Assembly: GCA_002813895.1 (NCBI GenBank)
Contig: CP024912.1
Location: 682,001-746,000 of the forward strand
Reading direction: 5' to 3'
Length of the DNA: 64,000 nt
Origin: Cyanobacterium sp. HL-69
Lineage (GTDB): Bacteria; Cyanobacteriota; Cyanobacteriia; Cyanobacteriales; Cyanobacteriaceae
Below are positions 54,514 through 63,467 of this stretch, one piece after another (the stretch's first letter is position 1; the number at the start of each line of letters is the position of its first letter). A model generated the notes under the pieces. That model ran no database searches. It saw nothing but the letters and a program-made list of their open reading frames with translations, and was not told where the DNA came from. Both the position numbers and the translations under genes were made by a program.

Positions 54514-55350
54514 ATGGTCACCAGAAAAACATTTATAACAAACCATAACATCGAAATATCTTACCTAGAATGGCATCAAGGAAAAACCCCCCTACTACTA
54601 TTACACGGCATGGCAGACCATAGCCTAGTATGGGAGAATTTAGGAGAATATTTACAACAAAAATATCATATCATCGCCCCCGACCTGAGAGGACACGGCA
54701 ACAGTAGTAAACCAGAAAAAGGTTATTTCAACGATGATATTATCCATGACCTAGAAGCTCTCCTCCATCACCTACAATGGGATAAAATTCACGTCATCGC
54801 CCATTCTTGGAGTGCCAAATTAGTTCCCATTTGGGCAACCCAAAGCCCCCAACTTTTCAAAACCATGACCCTAGTTGATCCCTTTTATATCAACAAAATT
54901 CCCCGTTGGAGCAAAATCACATTCCCTTTTTTGTACAAAGTCTTGCCCTTTCTCAAAATGACAGGCACTTTTCCTGACTACCAATCCGCAGAAAATACCG
55001 CCAAATCTCTCAAACAATATCAAGGTTGGTCAGAATTACAACAAAAAGTATTTGAATATAGCATTACCCAAAACGAAAATAAACAATGGTCTAGTAAATT
55101 TGCATCCCACGCCAAAGATGAAATTTTTACTGACGTCATGCTACAAGCAGGATTAAGCGAAAAATTAACCATTCCTACCCTTTTTATTAAACCCGAAAAA
55201 GGACTAAACAAAAGTCCATGGCAAATCAAACCCTTTGAAAAATATCTCCCTAATTTAACCATCAAAACAGTACCAGGAAATCACTGGGCTTTTTTAGTGG
55301 AACCAGAACCATTTAATCAAGTTATTGCCGAATTTTTATCTCAAAATTAA
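54514..55350 (+). CDS. Alpha/beta-fold hydrolase
   Basis: 278 residues. LLLLHGMADHSLVWENL at the oxyanion strand, DLRGHGNSSKP cap, nucleophile elbow AHSWSA (Ala and Ser in place of the outer glycines), acid near TLFIKPEKG and histidine in GNHWAFLVEP. Cytoplasmic. It is coupled to murQ by a 2-base gap, which hints at a role near cell-wall recycling, though the substrate is unknown. The 3' end overlaps the convergent GAF gene by 4 bases. Confidence 0.78.
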   Translation: MVTRKTFITNHNIEISYLEWHQGKTPLLLLHGMADHSLVWENLGEYLQQKYHIIAPDLRGHGNSSKPEKGYFNDDIIHDLEALLHHLQWDKIHVIAHSWSAKLVPIWATQSPQLFKTMTLVDPFYINKIPRWSKITFPFLYKVLPFLKMTGTFPDYQSAENTAKSLKQYQGWSELQQKVFEYSITQNENKQWSSKFASHAKDEIFTDVMLQAGLSEKLTIPTLFIKPEKGLNKSPWQIKPFEKYLPNLTIKTVPGNHWAFLVEPEPFNQVIAEFLSQN

Positions 55351-56165
55351 CTTTCGTCTTTATGAATTTTTTCCCTTAATAAATCAAGTATTTCTCCCGT
55401 AATATTAATAATTTGATTAGGACCAAAACCCCCTTTATCAAGTTCCTTAAAAATAGCCTTTGCTACAATATCCGAAATCTTAGCAGGATCTGGAGTAATA
55501 TTTGAAATTTTATTTCCTTTTTCTTCTACCTCCTTAGATACCGCAATTTCAAGAAATCTTGATTGCAACATATTTTGTAATTCGATAATTTGAATAGATT
55601 TACCAATAAAAAGAGCAAATATTTTTAAAATTTCTAAATCCTTATTATTAAAAGGTTTATCATTATTTTGTTCACTCACATTAATAACCCCAATCACCTG
55701 ATTACCAATAAAAATAGGTGCAGAAATTAAACTTTTATAATCATGCTCTTTTTGTCTCGCCACTTGCACAAATGGAGATTTATTAATATCCTCCACTAGC
55801 AAACACTCTCCCGTAGAAGCCACATACCCCGCAATGCCATCATTTAGATGGGTAACTTCCTCATAGGCTTCCTTGGGTAAATCCCCATAATGGGTAAACA
55901 CCCTTAAATAAGGCTCTTGTTTTTTATTACCTTGACTATCTATTACTCTGGTTTGTAAGAGCATAATAGAACATTTTTTTGACTCTAAAATTTGAGCCGT
56001 CATATACGCCAAGTCTTTTAAACCTGTTTCAACATTGCTATTTTTTTCTAAAAAATTAGTAACCCCTAATAATTGGAATAAAAAGCCTTCAGACTTAAGG
56101 GAGGGGTTTTCGTTTACGAGATTTTGAGAATCACTGGATGTTGTTTTTATCATTTTTTCTGCCAT
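55347..56165 (-). CDS. GAF-domain protein without output domain
   Basis: 272 residues. One GAF domain at about 45-200: CSIMLLQTRV, LRVFTHYGDLPKEAYEEV, GIAGYVASTGECLLVEDI, SLISAPIFIGNQVIGVINVSEQ. A C-terminal helical segment (~205-270) follows with no kinase, cyclase or phosphodiesterase signature. Probably a small-molecule or redox sensor acting through protein contact. Upstream (56166-56434) is AT-rich with an AACAATTGTT palindrome and no gene. Confidence 0.72.
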   Translation of the reverse strand: MAEKMIKTTSSDSQNLVNENPSLKSEGFLFQLLGVTNFLEKNSNVETGLKDLAYMTAQILESKKCSIMLLQTRVIDSQGNKKQEPYLRVFTHYGDLPKEAYEEVTHLNDGIAGYVASTGECLLVEDINKSPFVQVARQKEHDYKSLISAPIFIGNQVIGVINVSEQNNDKPFNNKDLEILKIFALFIGKSIQIIELQNMLQSRFLEIAVSKEVEEKGNKISNITPDPAKISDIVAKAIFKELDKGGFGPNQIINITGEILDLLREKIHKDES

Positions 56166-56434
56166 GGTAATAAAATTATTGATAATATTGACAAAATTAT
56201 AATCCTAAATTTTGCTTACTTTTTTCTTTTCTGTAGTGTTTTTTTAATATTTTTTTATCAATAAAGTTAGGGAAAACTATATGGAAATATTCATAAAGTA
56301 TCAATCAAATTTTTAATAAGTTTAGGAAAACAATTGTTGTAAATATCTATATGTGAATGTCTATATTTGTATGTTAACCAAAATACTATTAATACTCTAT
56401 GCTTTTCTTAATGAATTGTAATAATGATAATCTT

Positions 56435-57376
56435 TTATAAATGATCAATTTCTTTTGCTTTATCAGGTAAATCAGCATTTTTTTGACCATTACTTCTGAG
56501 TTTACCGACCATCATATCTAAGGGAGTTTGAATTAAATCAACAAAATTTCCCTTTCCGATTAATAATTTTAAAATGTTTTTAGGAAACTCCTTAATCAAC
56601 CAAACTAATAAACGATAACTATATTTTGAAGTGGAATAGTCTGGCATTAATTTTGAGCCATGGAGTTGATGGAGGTATTTGGAGGATTTACCATAACGTT
56701 TCCATTGACTTTTAAAATCTTTCATATTATCCCGATGACGATGCAATACTAAAGCATCAGGAACAAATTTTATTTCTGACTCAATTTCTTTAAGAATACG
56801 CCAACAAATATCCGCATCTCCGCCAGTCGTCAAATAGGGGCGAAATAATCCCACTACTTTAAGGGCTTCCCTTCGTACAGCCAGATTTGCGGTTTGTCCA
56901 TAGGGAAAAAACTCATTGGCTAGAGTATATTTTTGGGATAATATATCTCTTTTGTCGGCATATTTTTCCAATATATTATCTCCTTTAATTGCTTTTATTT
57001 CCCCTGCCACAATCATAGTTTTAGTATCATTAAATGGTTGTATTAGTTTTTCTAACCAATCTTTTTGAGGACGACAATCTACATCGGTAAAAGCAATAAT
57101 TTCTCCTTGAGCTTCTTTTATTCCTCTGTTACGAGCAGCGTAGGAGCTTTGAATTTCATTTTCTTGAACACATTTAATATTGATGTTTTTGAGAATTTTA
57201 GCCTTTTCTTCTATTAATTTAAATGTATCGTCAGAACTATTATTATCAACTAAAATAAATTCTGTTTTTTCATGATTATAGGTTTGATTCTTTAAACATT
57301 CTATTAATTCTGGAAGATCTTTTTCGCCATTATATATCGGAATAATTACGGAGACAAAAAGTTCAATTTTGCTCAT
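56435..57376 (-). CDS. Family 2 glycosyltransferase
   Basis: 313 residues. GT2 fold: VSVIIPIYNGEKDLPELIECL, VDNNSSDDTF, SYAARNRGIKEAQGEIIAFTDVDC (DxD as DVD), then PYLTTGGDADICWRIL in the acceptor region. No membrane helix, but a basic/hydrophobic C-terminus may contact the membrane. Donor and acceptor unknown; probably surface polysaccharide. Starts 44 bases after a small exported protein gene on the same strand. Confidence 0.84.
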   Translation of the reverse strand: MSKIELFVSVIIPIYNGEKDLPELIECLKNQTYNHEKTEFILVDNNSSDDTFKLIEEKAKILKNINIKCVQENEIQSSYAARNRGIKEAQGEIIAFTDVDCRPQKDWLEKLIQPFNDTKTMIVAGEIKAIKGDNILEKYADKRDILSQKYTLANEFFPYGQTANLAVRREALKVVGLFRPYLTTGGDADICWRILKEIESEIKFVPDALVLHRHRDNMKDFKSQWKRYGKSSKYLHQLHGSKLMPDYSTSKYSYRLLVWLIKEFPKNILKLLIGKGNFVDLIQTPLDMMVGKLRSNGQKNADLPDKAKEIDHL

Positions 57377-57419
57377 GATGATGATTATTTTGTGATGAAT
57401 TAAAGATGTTTAGGTTATT

Positions 57420-57740
57420 TTAGAAGGTTGGTAAAGTGTTTCTATTGGATGGGGGTGGGGTATTATTAGGGAGATTTTGAATATTCGTATTTACTGGTTG
57501 ATTGGTTTGATTTGGTGTTGTTACTTCAGGGGTGGTAGTTTGATTAGTGGGAGAATTTTGAGTTTCTTGGGGAGGAGAAGATTCGGTAGAGATTATTTCT
57601 ATATTACAAAGGAATCCTAGATTCACTACTTTTCCTCTGGTGTCGGTAAAGTAGCATTCTGGCATAGCAAAAACCCCTTGGGCTGTAATAGTAGCAAGGC
57701 TAGTGATGGTTAATATTTGTAGTAGTTTATGGTTAATCAT
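57420..57740 (-). CDS. Small exported Thr/Pro/Asn-rich protein
   Basis: 106 residues. Signal peptide ~1-25 (LLQILTITSLATITAQGVFA|MP), then a short folded-looking segment with two cysteines (PECYFTDTRGKVVNLGFLC), and a low-complexity tail of Thr, Pro, Asn and Gln. I do not recognise the family; the cysteine segment resembles a small secreted motif found in other cyanobacterial proteins. It probably shares a transcript with the GT2 gene downstream. Confidence 0.6.
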   Translation of the reverse strand: MINHKLLQILTITSLATITAQGVFAMPECYFTDTRGKVVNLGFLCNIEIISTESSPPQETQNSPTNQTTTPEVTTPNQTNQPVNTNIQNLPNNTPPPSNRNTLPTF

Positions 57741-58107
57741 CTTTTTAATTTAATTTACCCTTTATTTCTATTATATATTAAGTGCTATTTATCTCATTTT
57801 TTGATACGATTTTATTTTCCTAAAGGTTTTATAAATTTGAAATACATAGATAAATTGACCATGAAGATAATTCGATTGTTTCCTATGATGTGGTATTTAA
57901 TTATTTGTTGACTATTCTTATCGGACATAAAAAATTAATAAGCAGAGAAATTATGGCAAAATTTCTGAAAAGGGAATGGAAGAATAAAAAATTGAAGATT
58001 TTGTGATTGCCATGATTCATATGTGAATTAATAAAATCTTGTTAGTGAGATAGGTTTATACAATTTCATAAATAATATAATGTAACAAATCGTTATTGTA
58101 CATATAC
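57741..58107. other. Intergenic region with no recognisable gene
   Basis: 367 bases, very AT-rich. A -10-like TATAAT at 58076-58081 lies 27 bases before the SLH lipoprotein ATG, without a good -35. An ATTCA-TATG-TGAAT hairpin occurs near 58016-58029. A 60-codon open frame (57729-57911) has composition typical of chance AT-rich sequence. I see no RNA gene or mobile element. Confidence 0.5.
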
Positions 58108-59220
58108 ATGGCTATACTTCGTTATTTTTCATTTTTAGTTCTAGCTATATTTATTTATGGTTGTAGTGGTAATCAAACTCTTGAATCAAGACTTACTCCT
58201 GACGAGAGTTTGACAACGGAGGAGGAAGTAAATACCCAAGGGGAAGGAAATGTCACTACTGAGGAGTTGGAGTTACCTGAGGATTTTCCCCAAGATATTC
58301 CTATTTATCAGGGGGCTGAGTTGATTAGAGTTGAGGGAAATACCTTTGTGTGGACTTCTTCAGATCCTATCAATTTGATTATAGATGCTTATGAGCAAGG
58401 TTTAATGGGTTTTGAGTGGCAGGTGGAAAGGGGGGAGGATGATTCTTTGGTGGCAACAAAAGCCGATGAGGATACTACTGTGATGATGAATTTTGAAGTC
58501 AACGCAGATGAAACGCAATTTAGTTTGACTGATAGCCGTATGGTATCAGAAGATAATAGTCAGGAAGAGGAACCTACGGTTTCGGAGGAGGATTCTCCCC
58601 CACGGGTGACAACGTCTGAACCTTTGCAACAATTGGCACAAGTGGGAGTTATCGAGGAGGGTAAGGAGTCTATCAATGAAGAGGAGATGATTACTCGTCG
58701 TCAATATGCCCGTTGGTTAGTGAAAACGAATAATGTTATATTTGGTAGCGATAATGGTAAGTTGATTCGTTTGGCTAGTGCCAATAGTGAGGCAGTTTTT
58801 CGGGATGTACCGAATAATGATCCTGATTTTCCTTATATTCAGGGTTTGGCCAATGCGGGGTTGATTCCTTCTCGTCTTACTAATAATCCTGATGCGATCG
58901 CATTTAACCCTGATGAACTATTAACCAGAGAACATTTAATCGCTTGGAAAGTGCCTTTTGATTTTCGTCAAAGTTTTCCTACTACCACCCTTGATAATAT
59001 TCGAGAAACCTGGGGTTTTCAAGATGCAAACCAGATGAATCCTGAATTATGGCAAAAACTTTATATCGACTGGCAAAACGGTGATAACGCCAATGTACGC
59101 CGTACTTTTGGATTTACTACCCTATTTCAACCACAAAAAACCGTCACCACAGAGGAGGCGGCTATTACTCTCAACCGCTTTGGTTATCAAGGGGATGTTC
59201 GTTCGTTAGATCAGCTGTAA
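58108..59220 (+). CDS. SLH-domain lipoprotein
   Basis: 370 residues from the ATG at 58108; a TTG four codons earlier is less likely. A lipobox (AIFIYGC, cysteine ~19) marks a lipoprotein. An acidic spacer, a small domain (~60-150) starting LPEDFPQDIPIYQGAELI, and SLH-like repeats (MITRRQYARWLVKTNN, FRDVPNNDPDFPYIQGLANAGLIPS, TTEEAAITLNRFGY) follow. SLH domains bind secondary wall polymers. Probably outer-membrane or periplasmic and wall-linked. Confidence 0.78.
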   Translation: MAILRYFSFLVLAIFIYGCSGNQTLESRLTPDESLTTEEEVNTQGEGNVTTEELELPEDFPQDIPIYQGAELIRVEGNTFVWTSSDPINLIIDAYEQGLMGFEWQVERGEDDSLVATKADEDTTVMMNFEVNADETQFSLTDSRMVSEDNSQEEEPTVSEEDSPPRVTTSEPLQQLAQVGVIEEGKESINEEEMITRRQYARWLVKTNNVIFGSDNGKLIRLASANSEAVFRDVPNNDPDFPYIQGLANAGLIPSRLTNNPDAIAFNPDELLTREHLIAWKVPFDFRQSFPTTTLDNIRETWGFQDANQMNPELWQKLYIDWQNGDNANVRRTFGFTTLFQPQKTVTTEEAAITLNRFGYQGDVRSLDQL

Positions 59221-59327
59221 TGATTCGGTAGATAATATGAGATATTTGTTGTAATTTAATAATATTTCATTCCATCATTAAACAACGCCGTTTATTATAT
59301 AGAGGATAGTTTGCAATTTTTATTTTT

Positions 59328-59822
59328 ATGAATCGTTTATTAAAAGTAGTTATAATTTTATTTCTTGCCGTTGGCTTTATCCTTGGCAGTGCTACTCCTG
59401 CCTATGCTCAGGAAATGGTTAATTTAACCTATGCAGATTTAGATGATCAAGATTTTTCTAATCAGGAATTGGTGGGGGCTGTGTTTGCTGCCTCTAGCAT
59501 GAGAAGGGTATCCATGCGTAATTCTGATTTGACTAATGCCATGATGACAGAGAGCGTATTATTAGACGCTGATTTACATGGGGTTAATTTTTCTGGGGCG
59601 TTAATTGACCGAGTTACTTTTGATTTTTCTGATCTTAGTGATGCTATTCTTACAGGTGCGATCGCCACTAGAACCAGATTTTATGACACCGACATCACAG
59701 GGGCAGATTTTACCGATGCGGTAATTGATCGTTATCAAGTTTCCTTGATGTGTGAAAGAGCCGAAGGAGTTAACCCTATAACGGGTATATCTACCAGAGA
59801 CAGTTTGGGTTGCAAGGATTAA
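59328..59822 (+). CDS. Exported pentapeptide-repeat protein (thylakoid-lumen type)
   Basis: 164 residues. Signal peptide ~1-27 (ends TPAYAQE), then pentapeptide repeats A(D/N)LxX from about 35 to 140 (LTYADLDDQDFSNQELVGAVF, DLTNAMMTES, DADLHGVNFSGALIDRV, DLSDAILTGAIA, GADFTDAVID). The C-terminal CERAEGVNPITGISTRDSLGC with two cysteines is the hallmark of the lumenal TL15/TL17-like family of cyanobacteria and chloroplasts. Role unknown; location probably thylakoid lumen or periplasm. Confidence 0.82.
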   Translation: MNRLLKVVIILFLAVGFILGSATPAYAQEMVNLTYADLDDQDFSNQELVGAVFAASSMRRVSMRNSDLTNAMMTESVLLDADLHGVNFSGALIDRVTFDFSDLSDAILTGAIATRTRFYDTDITGADFTDAVIDRYQVSLMCERAEGVNPITGISTRDSLGCKD

Positions 59823-59844
59823 TTAATCAATTATCCATAATATA

Positions 59845-59964
59845 GCCGTTTCTGCATCAGGAGGCACAGTAAGACCAAAAGGCAGACGTAAATCTGTCTT
59901 GAGTCATGAGCTGTTGAATGATGAAGCTCCCGACGAGAGCTAAAGCGGTCGGGTAGTAGTTCAC
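59845..59964 (+). mobile_element. 3' relic of an IS200/IS605-type tnpB with omega-RNA-like end
   Basis: In the 305-base gap before the DUF4079 gene a frame without a start reads AVSASGGTVRPKGRRKSVLS and on to NDEAPDES, stopping at 59941-59943. VSASGGTVRPK-type sequence is how cyanobacterial IS605 TnpB proteins end. Over the same bases AGCTC (59925-59929) pairs with GAGCT (59937-59941), and CCGAC (59930-59934) in its loop pairs with GTCGG (59948-59952), a pseudoknot as in the TnpB omega-RNA scaffold, ending near GTAGTTCAC (59956-59964). The rest of tnpB and the left end are absent. The remainder of the gap is AT-rich. Confidence 0.6.
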
Positions 59965-60127
59965 CACCTTCCTTATAGTTAATTAATTGTAAGCTACATT
60001 GTTTTTCATGGAAGTTAGCTATCTATTTGTTTATTCATGCAACAAAGCCATTTAGAATTATCAATTCTCAATTATTTACCGCTATACTTCATAGTAAGTT
60101 AAGAACTATAAAGAACTACTAAAAAAT

Positions 60128-60610
60128 ATGAAGGAAACAATTAGAGAGATATTGCAACCAGTGGCGGACATTTTTTCTGGGTTTAATACCCCTGAAGTCG
60201 TGGTACATTGGGGACATCCCTTTTTCATGGGCATTGTAATTTTCTTTATGGGTAGTGCCGTAGCTGTTACTGGTTGGCGTAGTCGTCTTTTAACTACGGA
60301 AGGAGAAGTGGCAGAAAATAAAATGAATCATCGCAAAATTGCTCCTTTGATGACCTTATTTATCATTATGGGTTACAGTGGTGGTTTATTATCCTTGATA
60401 ATGCAAGGAGAGCCTATTTTATCTAGTCCTCACTTTTGGACTGGTTCATTGGTAATCGGTTTATTAAGTGTAAATGGTTTAATCTCTGCCACTGGCTTTG
60501 TAGGTAACAAAGATAGTTTACGCACTGCCCATGCTTACCTTGGTAGTATTGCCGTAACTGTAATGGTTATCCATGCAATTTTAGGATTAAAACTAGGACT
60601 TTCTATCTAG
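60128..60610 (+). CDS. DUF4079 membrane protein
   Basis: 160 residues, four predicted helices. Family features: VVVHWGHPFFMGIVIFFMGS, the loop WRSRLL, KIAPLMTLFIIMGYSGGLLSLIMQ and RTAHAYLGSIAVTVMVIHAILGLKLG. The regularly placed histidines in helices recall b-type heme ligation in cytochrome-b561-like bundles, but that is a guess. Conserved in cyanobacteria and plastids, function unknown. Follows the IS605 relic; the ClC gene is 77 bases further. Confidence 0.75.
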   Translation: MKETIREILQPVADIFSGFNTPEVVVHWGHPFFMGIVIFFMGSAVAVTGWRSRLLTTEGEVAENKMNHRKIAPLMTLFIIMGYSGGLLSLIMQGEPILSSPHFWTGSLVIGLLSVNGLISATGFVGNKDSLRTAHAYLGSIAVTVMVIHAILGLKLGLSI

Positions 60611-60687
60611 TTATCCCCGTTTTACCATAAAATATTCCTCATTCCCCCCATGTAAAATTTAACCCCTAAAATTCACATATTATTGCT

Positions 60688-63339
60688 GTGGATAGTTTTT
60701 TGCCCCAGAAATTGCTCCAAAAAGGTTTAGTTTGGCTAAAATCTCGTCATTGGGCGAGAAACTCCATTTCTCCCCGTTATGCTCTCGTTGAAGCCGCCTT
60801 AATTGGAGTTTTTGGGGCTTTAGCCGCTTTGTTACTTAAACAGGGTATTGGGTGGTTAGGGGGTATGAGGATTAATCTCGTCAATCAATGGGGGGCGATC
60901 GCCGTTTTACCCCTTTCTGGACTATTTTTCGGCGCCCTAGCAGGATTATTACTAGAATATGTGGCCCCTACGGCAGGGGGGGGAGGGGTAGCCCAAGTAA
61001 AAGCCTCCCTTGCTCGTTATGCGGTGCCATTATCTCTCAAGATAGCCTTGGTAAAAATTATCGGTACAATCTTAGTTTTGGGGGGAGGGTTAACCCTTGG
61101 CAGAAGAAGCCCGACGGTGCATATAGGGGCAGCCTTGGCCGCGGAATTAACCCGTTTAGTACCTACATCCCCCGAACATCGTCGTCAGATTATCGCCGCC
61201 GGGGCCGCCGCAGGACTTGCCGCAGGATTTAATACCCCCATTGCAGGGGTGATGTTTGTCATCGAAGAATTGATGAGGGATGTATCTAACCTCACCCTAG
61301 AAACCGCCATCGTCGCATCTTTTACAGGGGCGGTAGTATCGATTATTTTACAAAGTCCAGACTTAAATCTTCCTTCTAGTTTATTACCCGCTGATAGTAT
61401 TAGTTTTTCTCCTCAAGATATTCCCCTTTATTTGATATTAGGTATTATGGGGGGACTATTGGGGGCTTTGTTTAATAAGGGAGTTCTAAAAAGTGTCAAG
61501 TTCAATCAGCAGTTGAAAATGCCCCTATGGCAAAAAATTGGCTTAACGGGGTTGGTGTGTGGCAGTGCGATCGCACTTTTACCCCCCTATTTCCGTGATA
61601 ATGCAGGATTAAGGGAATTTTTGGTCAAAGGTGAACTACCGTGGGAACAAATAGCACTGGTATTGGGTGCCCATTTTATCTTAACTATCATCGCCGCAGG
61701 TTCTGGCGCTCCGGGGGGATTATTTGCCCCAGCCCTGATTATGGGTTCTTCTTTAGGCTATCTCGTTGCAGACATGGGTAGTATTTGGATAAATATAGAT
61801 GCAAGGGCAACCTTTGCACTGGCTGGGATGGGGGCATTTTTTACGGGGGTTGTGCGAGTGCCTGTCACCGCCATCGTGATGATTTTTGAACTGAATGCCA
61901 ATTTTAACTTGGTATTACCCCTCATGATTACCTGTGCGGTGTCTTATATCAGTGCGGAAGCGCTGCAAAAAGGCTCCATGGATCAATTATTATTACATCA
62001 CATGGGCTACGATTTAAACGATGAAAATCATAATGATAGTAGTCGTCAAAAAGATTTTTTGCGGGAATTGAAGGCAGGAACAGTAATGCAAACCAATGTA
62101 GAAACGGTTTCTCCCCGTCTTAAGGTGATTGACTTGTTAGATTTAATGTCCTTATCATCCCATCGGGGCTTCCCTGTGGTGGATAATGGCAAGTTGGTGG
62201 GTATCGTAACTCAGTCGGATTTAGTTAAGGTGCGCAATCCTTCCTCTTTGTTACTGACAAAAGAAATTATGACTCCTAACCCCATCAGTGTGCCTCCTGA
62301 TGCTTATTTAAGTGATGTTTTGTACCTGTTAAACCGTTATACCCTCTCCCGTTTACCTGTGGTGCAAGAAGGGCGTTTGGTGGGCATTATTACCCGTACG
62401 GATATTATTCGGGTGGAGGTGGATGAGTTGAAAGCTGATGTGGCCATTAAGACTCAGGTGGCTTACACGGTGTATCAAAGTCGTTCCCCTGCTACGGGTA
62501 GAGGTTCTATTTTAGTTCCTGTAACTTCTGAGGATGATTATGAAAGTTTGGCAAAAATTGCCGTGGCGATCGCCCTTTATAATGATTATGAAATTGAATT
62601 TATAAAGGTATTAAAAATTGCTAAACATTTAGATCCTCATAGTACCTATGTGGACACAGAAAATGCTAGGGAATTAATGTTAACCTTGGAAGAAATAGGA
62701 AAAAAATCTAACATCCCCATCCACACAAGAATCGTCATAACTCATCACCGCACAGGATTATTGTTAGAAATTATTAAACGAGAATATATTGATTTATTAG
62801 TAATGGGATGGGGTAAAAATTCCAGTTCTCAAGAGTTTATATTTTCCCATTTAGTCGATAATTTAATCACCCAAGCCCCCTGCGAATTAATTTTAATTAA
62901 ACTAGGCAACAACCATAGTTATCCTCACAATTTGATGGCCAGAGGTAGTTGTTTAGTTCCCATGGCGGGAGGCCCCAATGCTAGAGAGGGGTTAAAACTT
63001 TTACCCGCTTTTCTTAATGTTTATCACAAAGGAAGTTTACCCCCTGTATGGTTAGCTAAAGTTTCTCCCCCCAGCGAGAAAAAAGTAGATTCCTCGGATT
63101 TATATTTTGCTGTGGAGGAGTTACAACCCCACGTTGAAACCATGGTCAAACCCCTTTCTATCGCTTCCCATTCGGTGGTGGATGGTATTCGCCTAATTGC
63201 CCACAACCAAAGGGCAGAACTGGTTATTATCGGCGCTTCTCGGGATAGTTTATTAAAACAGACTATCCATGGTAACATCCCCGATGCGATCGCCTCAAAG
63301 CTTGACACCACCGTTATCTTAATCCGTTTACCATCTTAA
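60688..63339 (+). CDS. ClC chloride channel/transporter fused to CBS pair and two USP domains
   Basis: 883 residues, GTG start. ClC core (~30-440) with TAGGGGVAQVKASL, LTLGRRSPTVHIGAAL and GSGAPGGLFAPALIMGSSLG. Then two CBS domains (~465-590: HRGFPVVDNGKLVGIVTQSD and LSRLPVVQEGRLVGIITRTD), which bind adenosine nucleotides, and two universal-stress-protein-like domains (~605-740 and 755-883, e.g. GSILVPVTSEDDY, DLLVMGWGKN, ELVIIGASRDSLL). The gating glutamate of GREGP is replaced: the motif reads GRRSP, with R140 in its place. Inner-membrane anion transport under nucleotide control is inferred. Confidence 0.88.
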   Translation: MDSFLPQKLLQKGLVWLKSRHWARNSISPRYALVEAALIGVFGALAALLLKQGIGWLGGMRINLVNQWGAIAVLPLSGLFFGALAGLLLEYVAPTAGGGGVAQVKASLARYAVPLSLKIALVKIIGTILVLGGGLTLGRRSPTVHIGAALAAELTRLVPTSPEHRRQIIAAGAAAGLAAGFNTPIAGVMFVIEELMRDVSNLTLETAIVASFTGAVVSIILQSPDLNLPSSLLPADSISFSPQDIPLYLILGIMGGLLGALFNKGVLKSVKFNQQLKMPLWQKIGLTGLVCGSAIALLPPYFRDNAGLREFLVKGELPWEQIALVLGAHFILTIIAAGSGAPGGLFAPALIMGSSLGYLVADMGSIWINIDARATFALAGMGAFFTGVVRVPVTAIVMIFELNANFNLVLPLMITCAVSYISAEALQKGSMDQLLLHHMGYDLNDENHNDSSRQKDFLRELKAGTVMQTNVETVSPRLKVIDLLDLMSLSSHRGFPVVDNGKLVGIVTQSDLVKVRNPSSLLLTKEIMTPNPISVPPDAYLSDVLYLLNRYTLSRLPVVQEGRLVGIITRTDIIRVEVDELKADVAIKTQVAYTVYQSRSPATGRGSILVPVTSEDDYESLAKIAVAIALYNDYEIEFIKVLKIAKHLDPHSTYVDTENARELMLTLEEIGKKSNIPIHTRIVITHHRTGLLLEIIKREYIDLLVMGWGKNSSSQEFIFSHLVDNLITQAPCELILIKLGNNHSYPHNLMARGSCLVPMAGGPNAREGLKLLPAFLNVYHKGSLPPVWLAKVSPPSEKKVDSSDLYFAVEELQPHVETMVKPLSIASHSVVDGIRLIAHNQRAELVIIGASRDSLLKQTIHGNIPDAIASKLDTTVILIRLPS

Positions 63340-63405
63340 AACTATTCCCTGTTCCCTAGAAAAACTTTTTTTGTGGGAAATCCCTCACTCTGATAGACTT
63401 TAATC

Positions 63406-63434
63406 TTGATGAGATTTACTCAAATCATTATAGA
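63406..63434 (+). promoter_or_regulatory. Candidate sigma-70-type promoter of the FBPase/SBPase gene
   Basis: TTGATG (63406-63411), exactly 17 bases, TATAGA (63429-63434). It lies 33 bases before the start codon, leaving a leader of about 27 bases that contains the ribosome site GGAGG (63456-63460). Good spacing and position; judged by eye. Confidence 0.55.
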
Positions 63435-63467
63435 AAATTAAATTTAAAAATCCTCGGAGGATACACG

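Noticed and set aside
57729-57911. 60-codon open frame upstream of the SLH lipoprotein
   Set aside because: Composition (F, I, L, Y-rich) is that of chance AT-rich sequence; no ribosome site and no recognisable motif.
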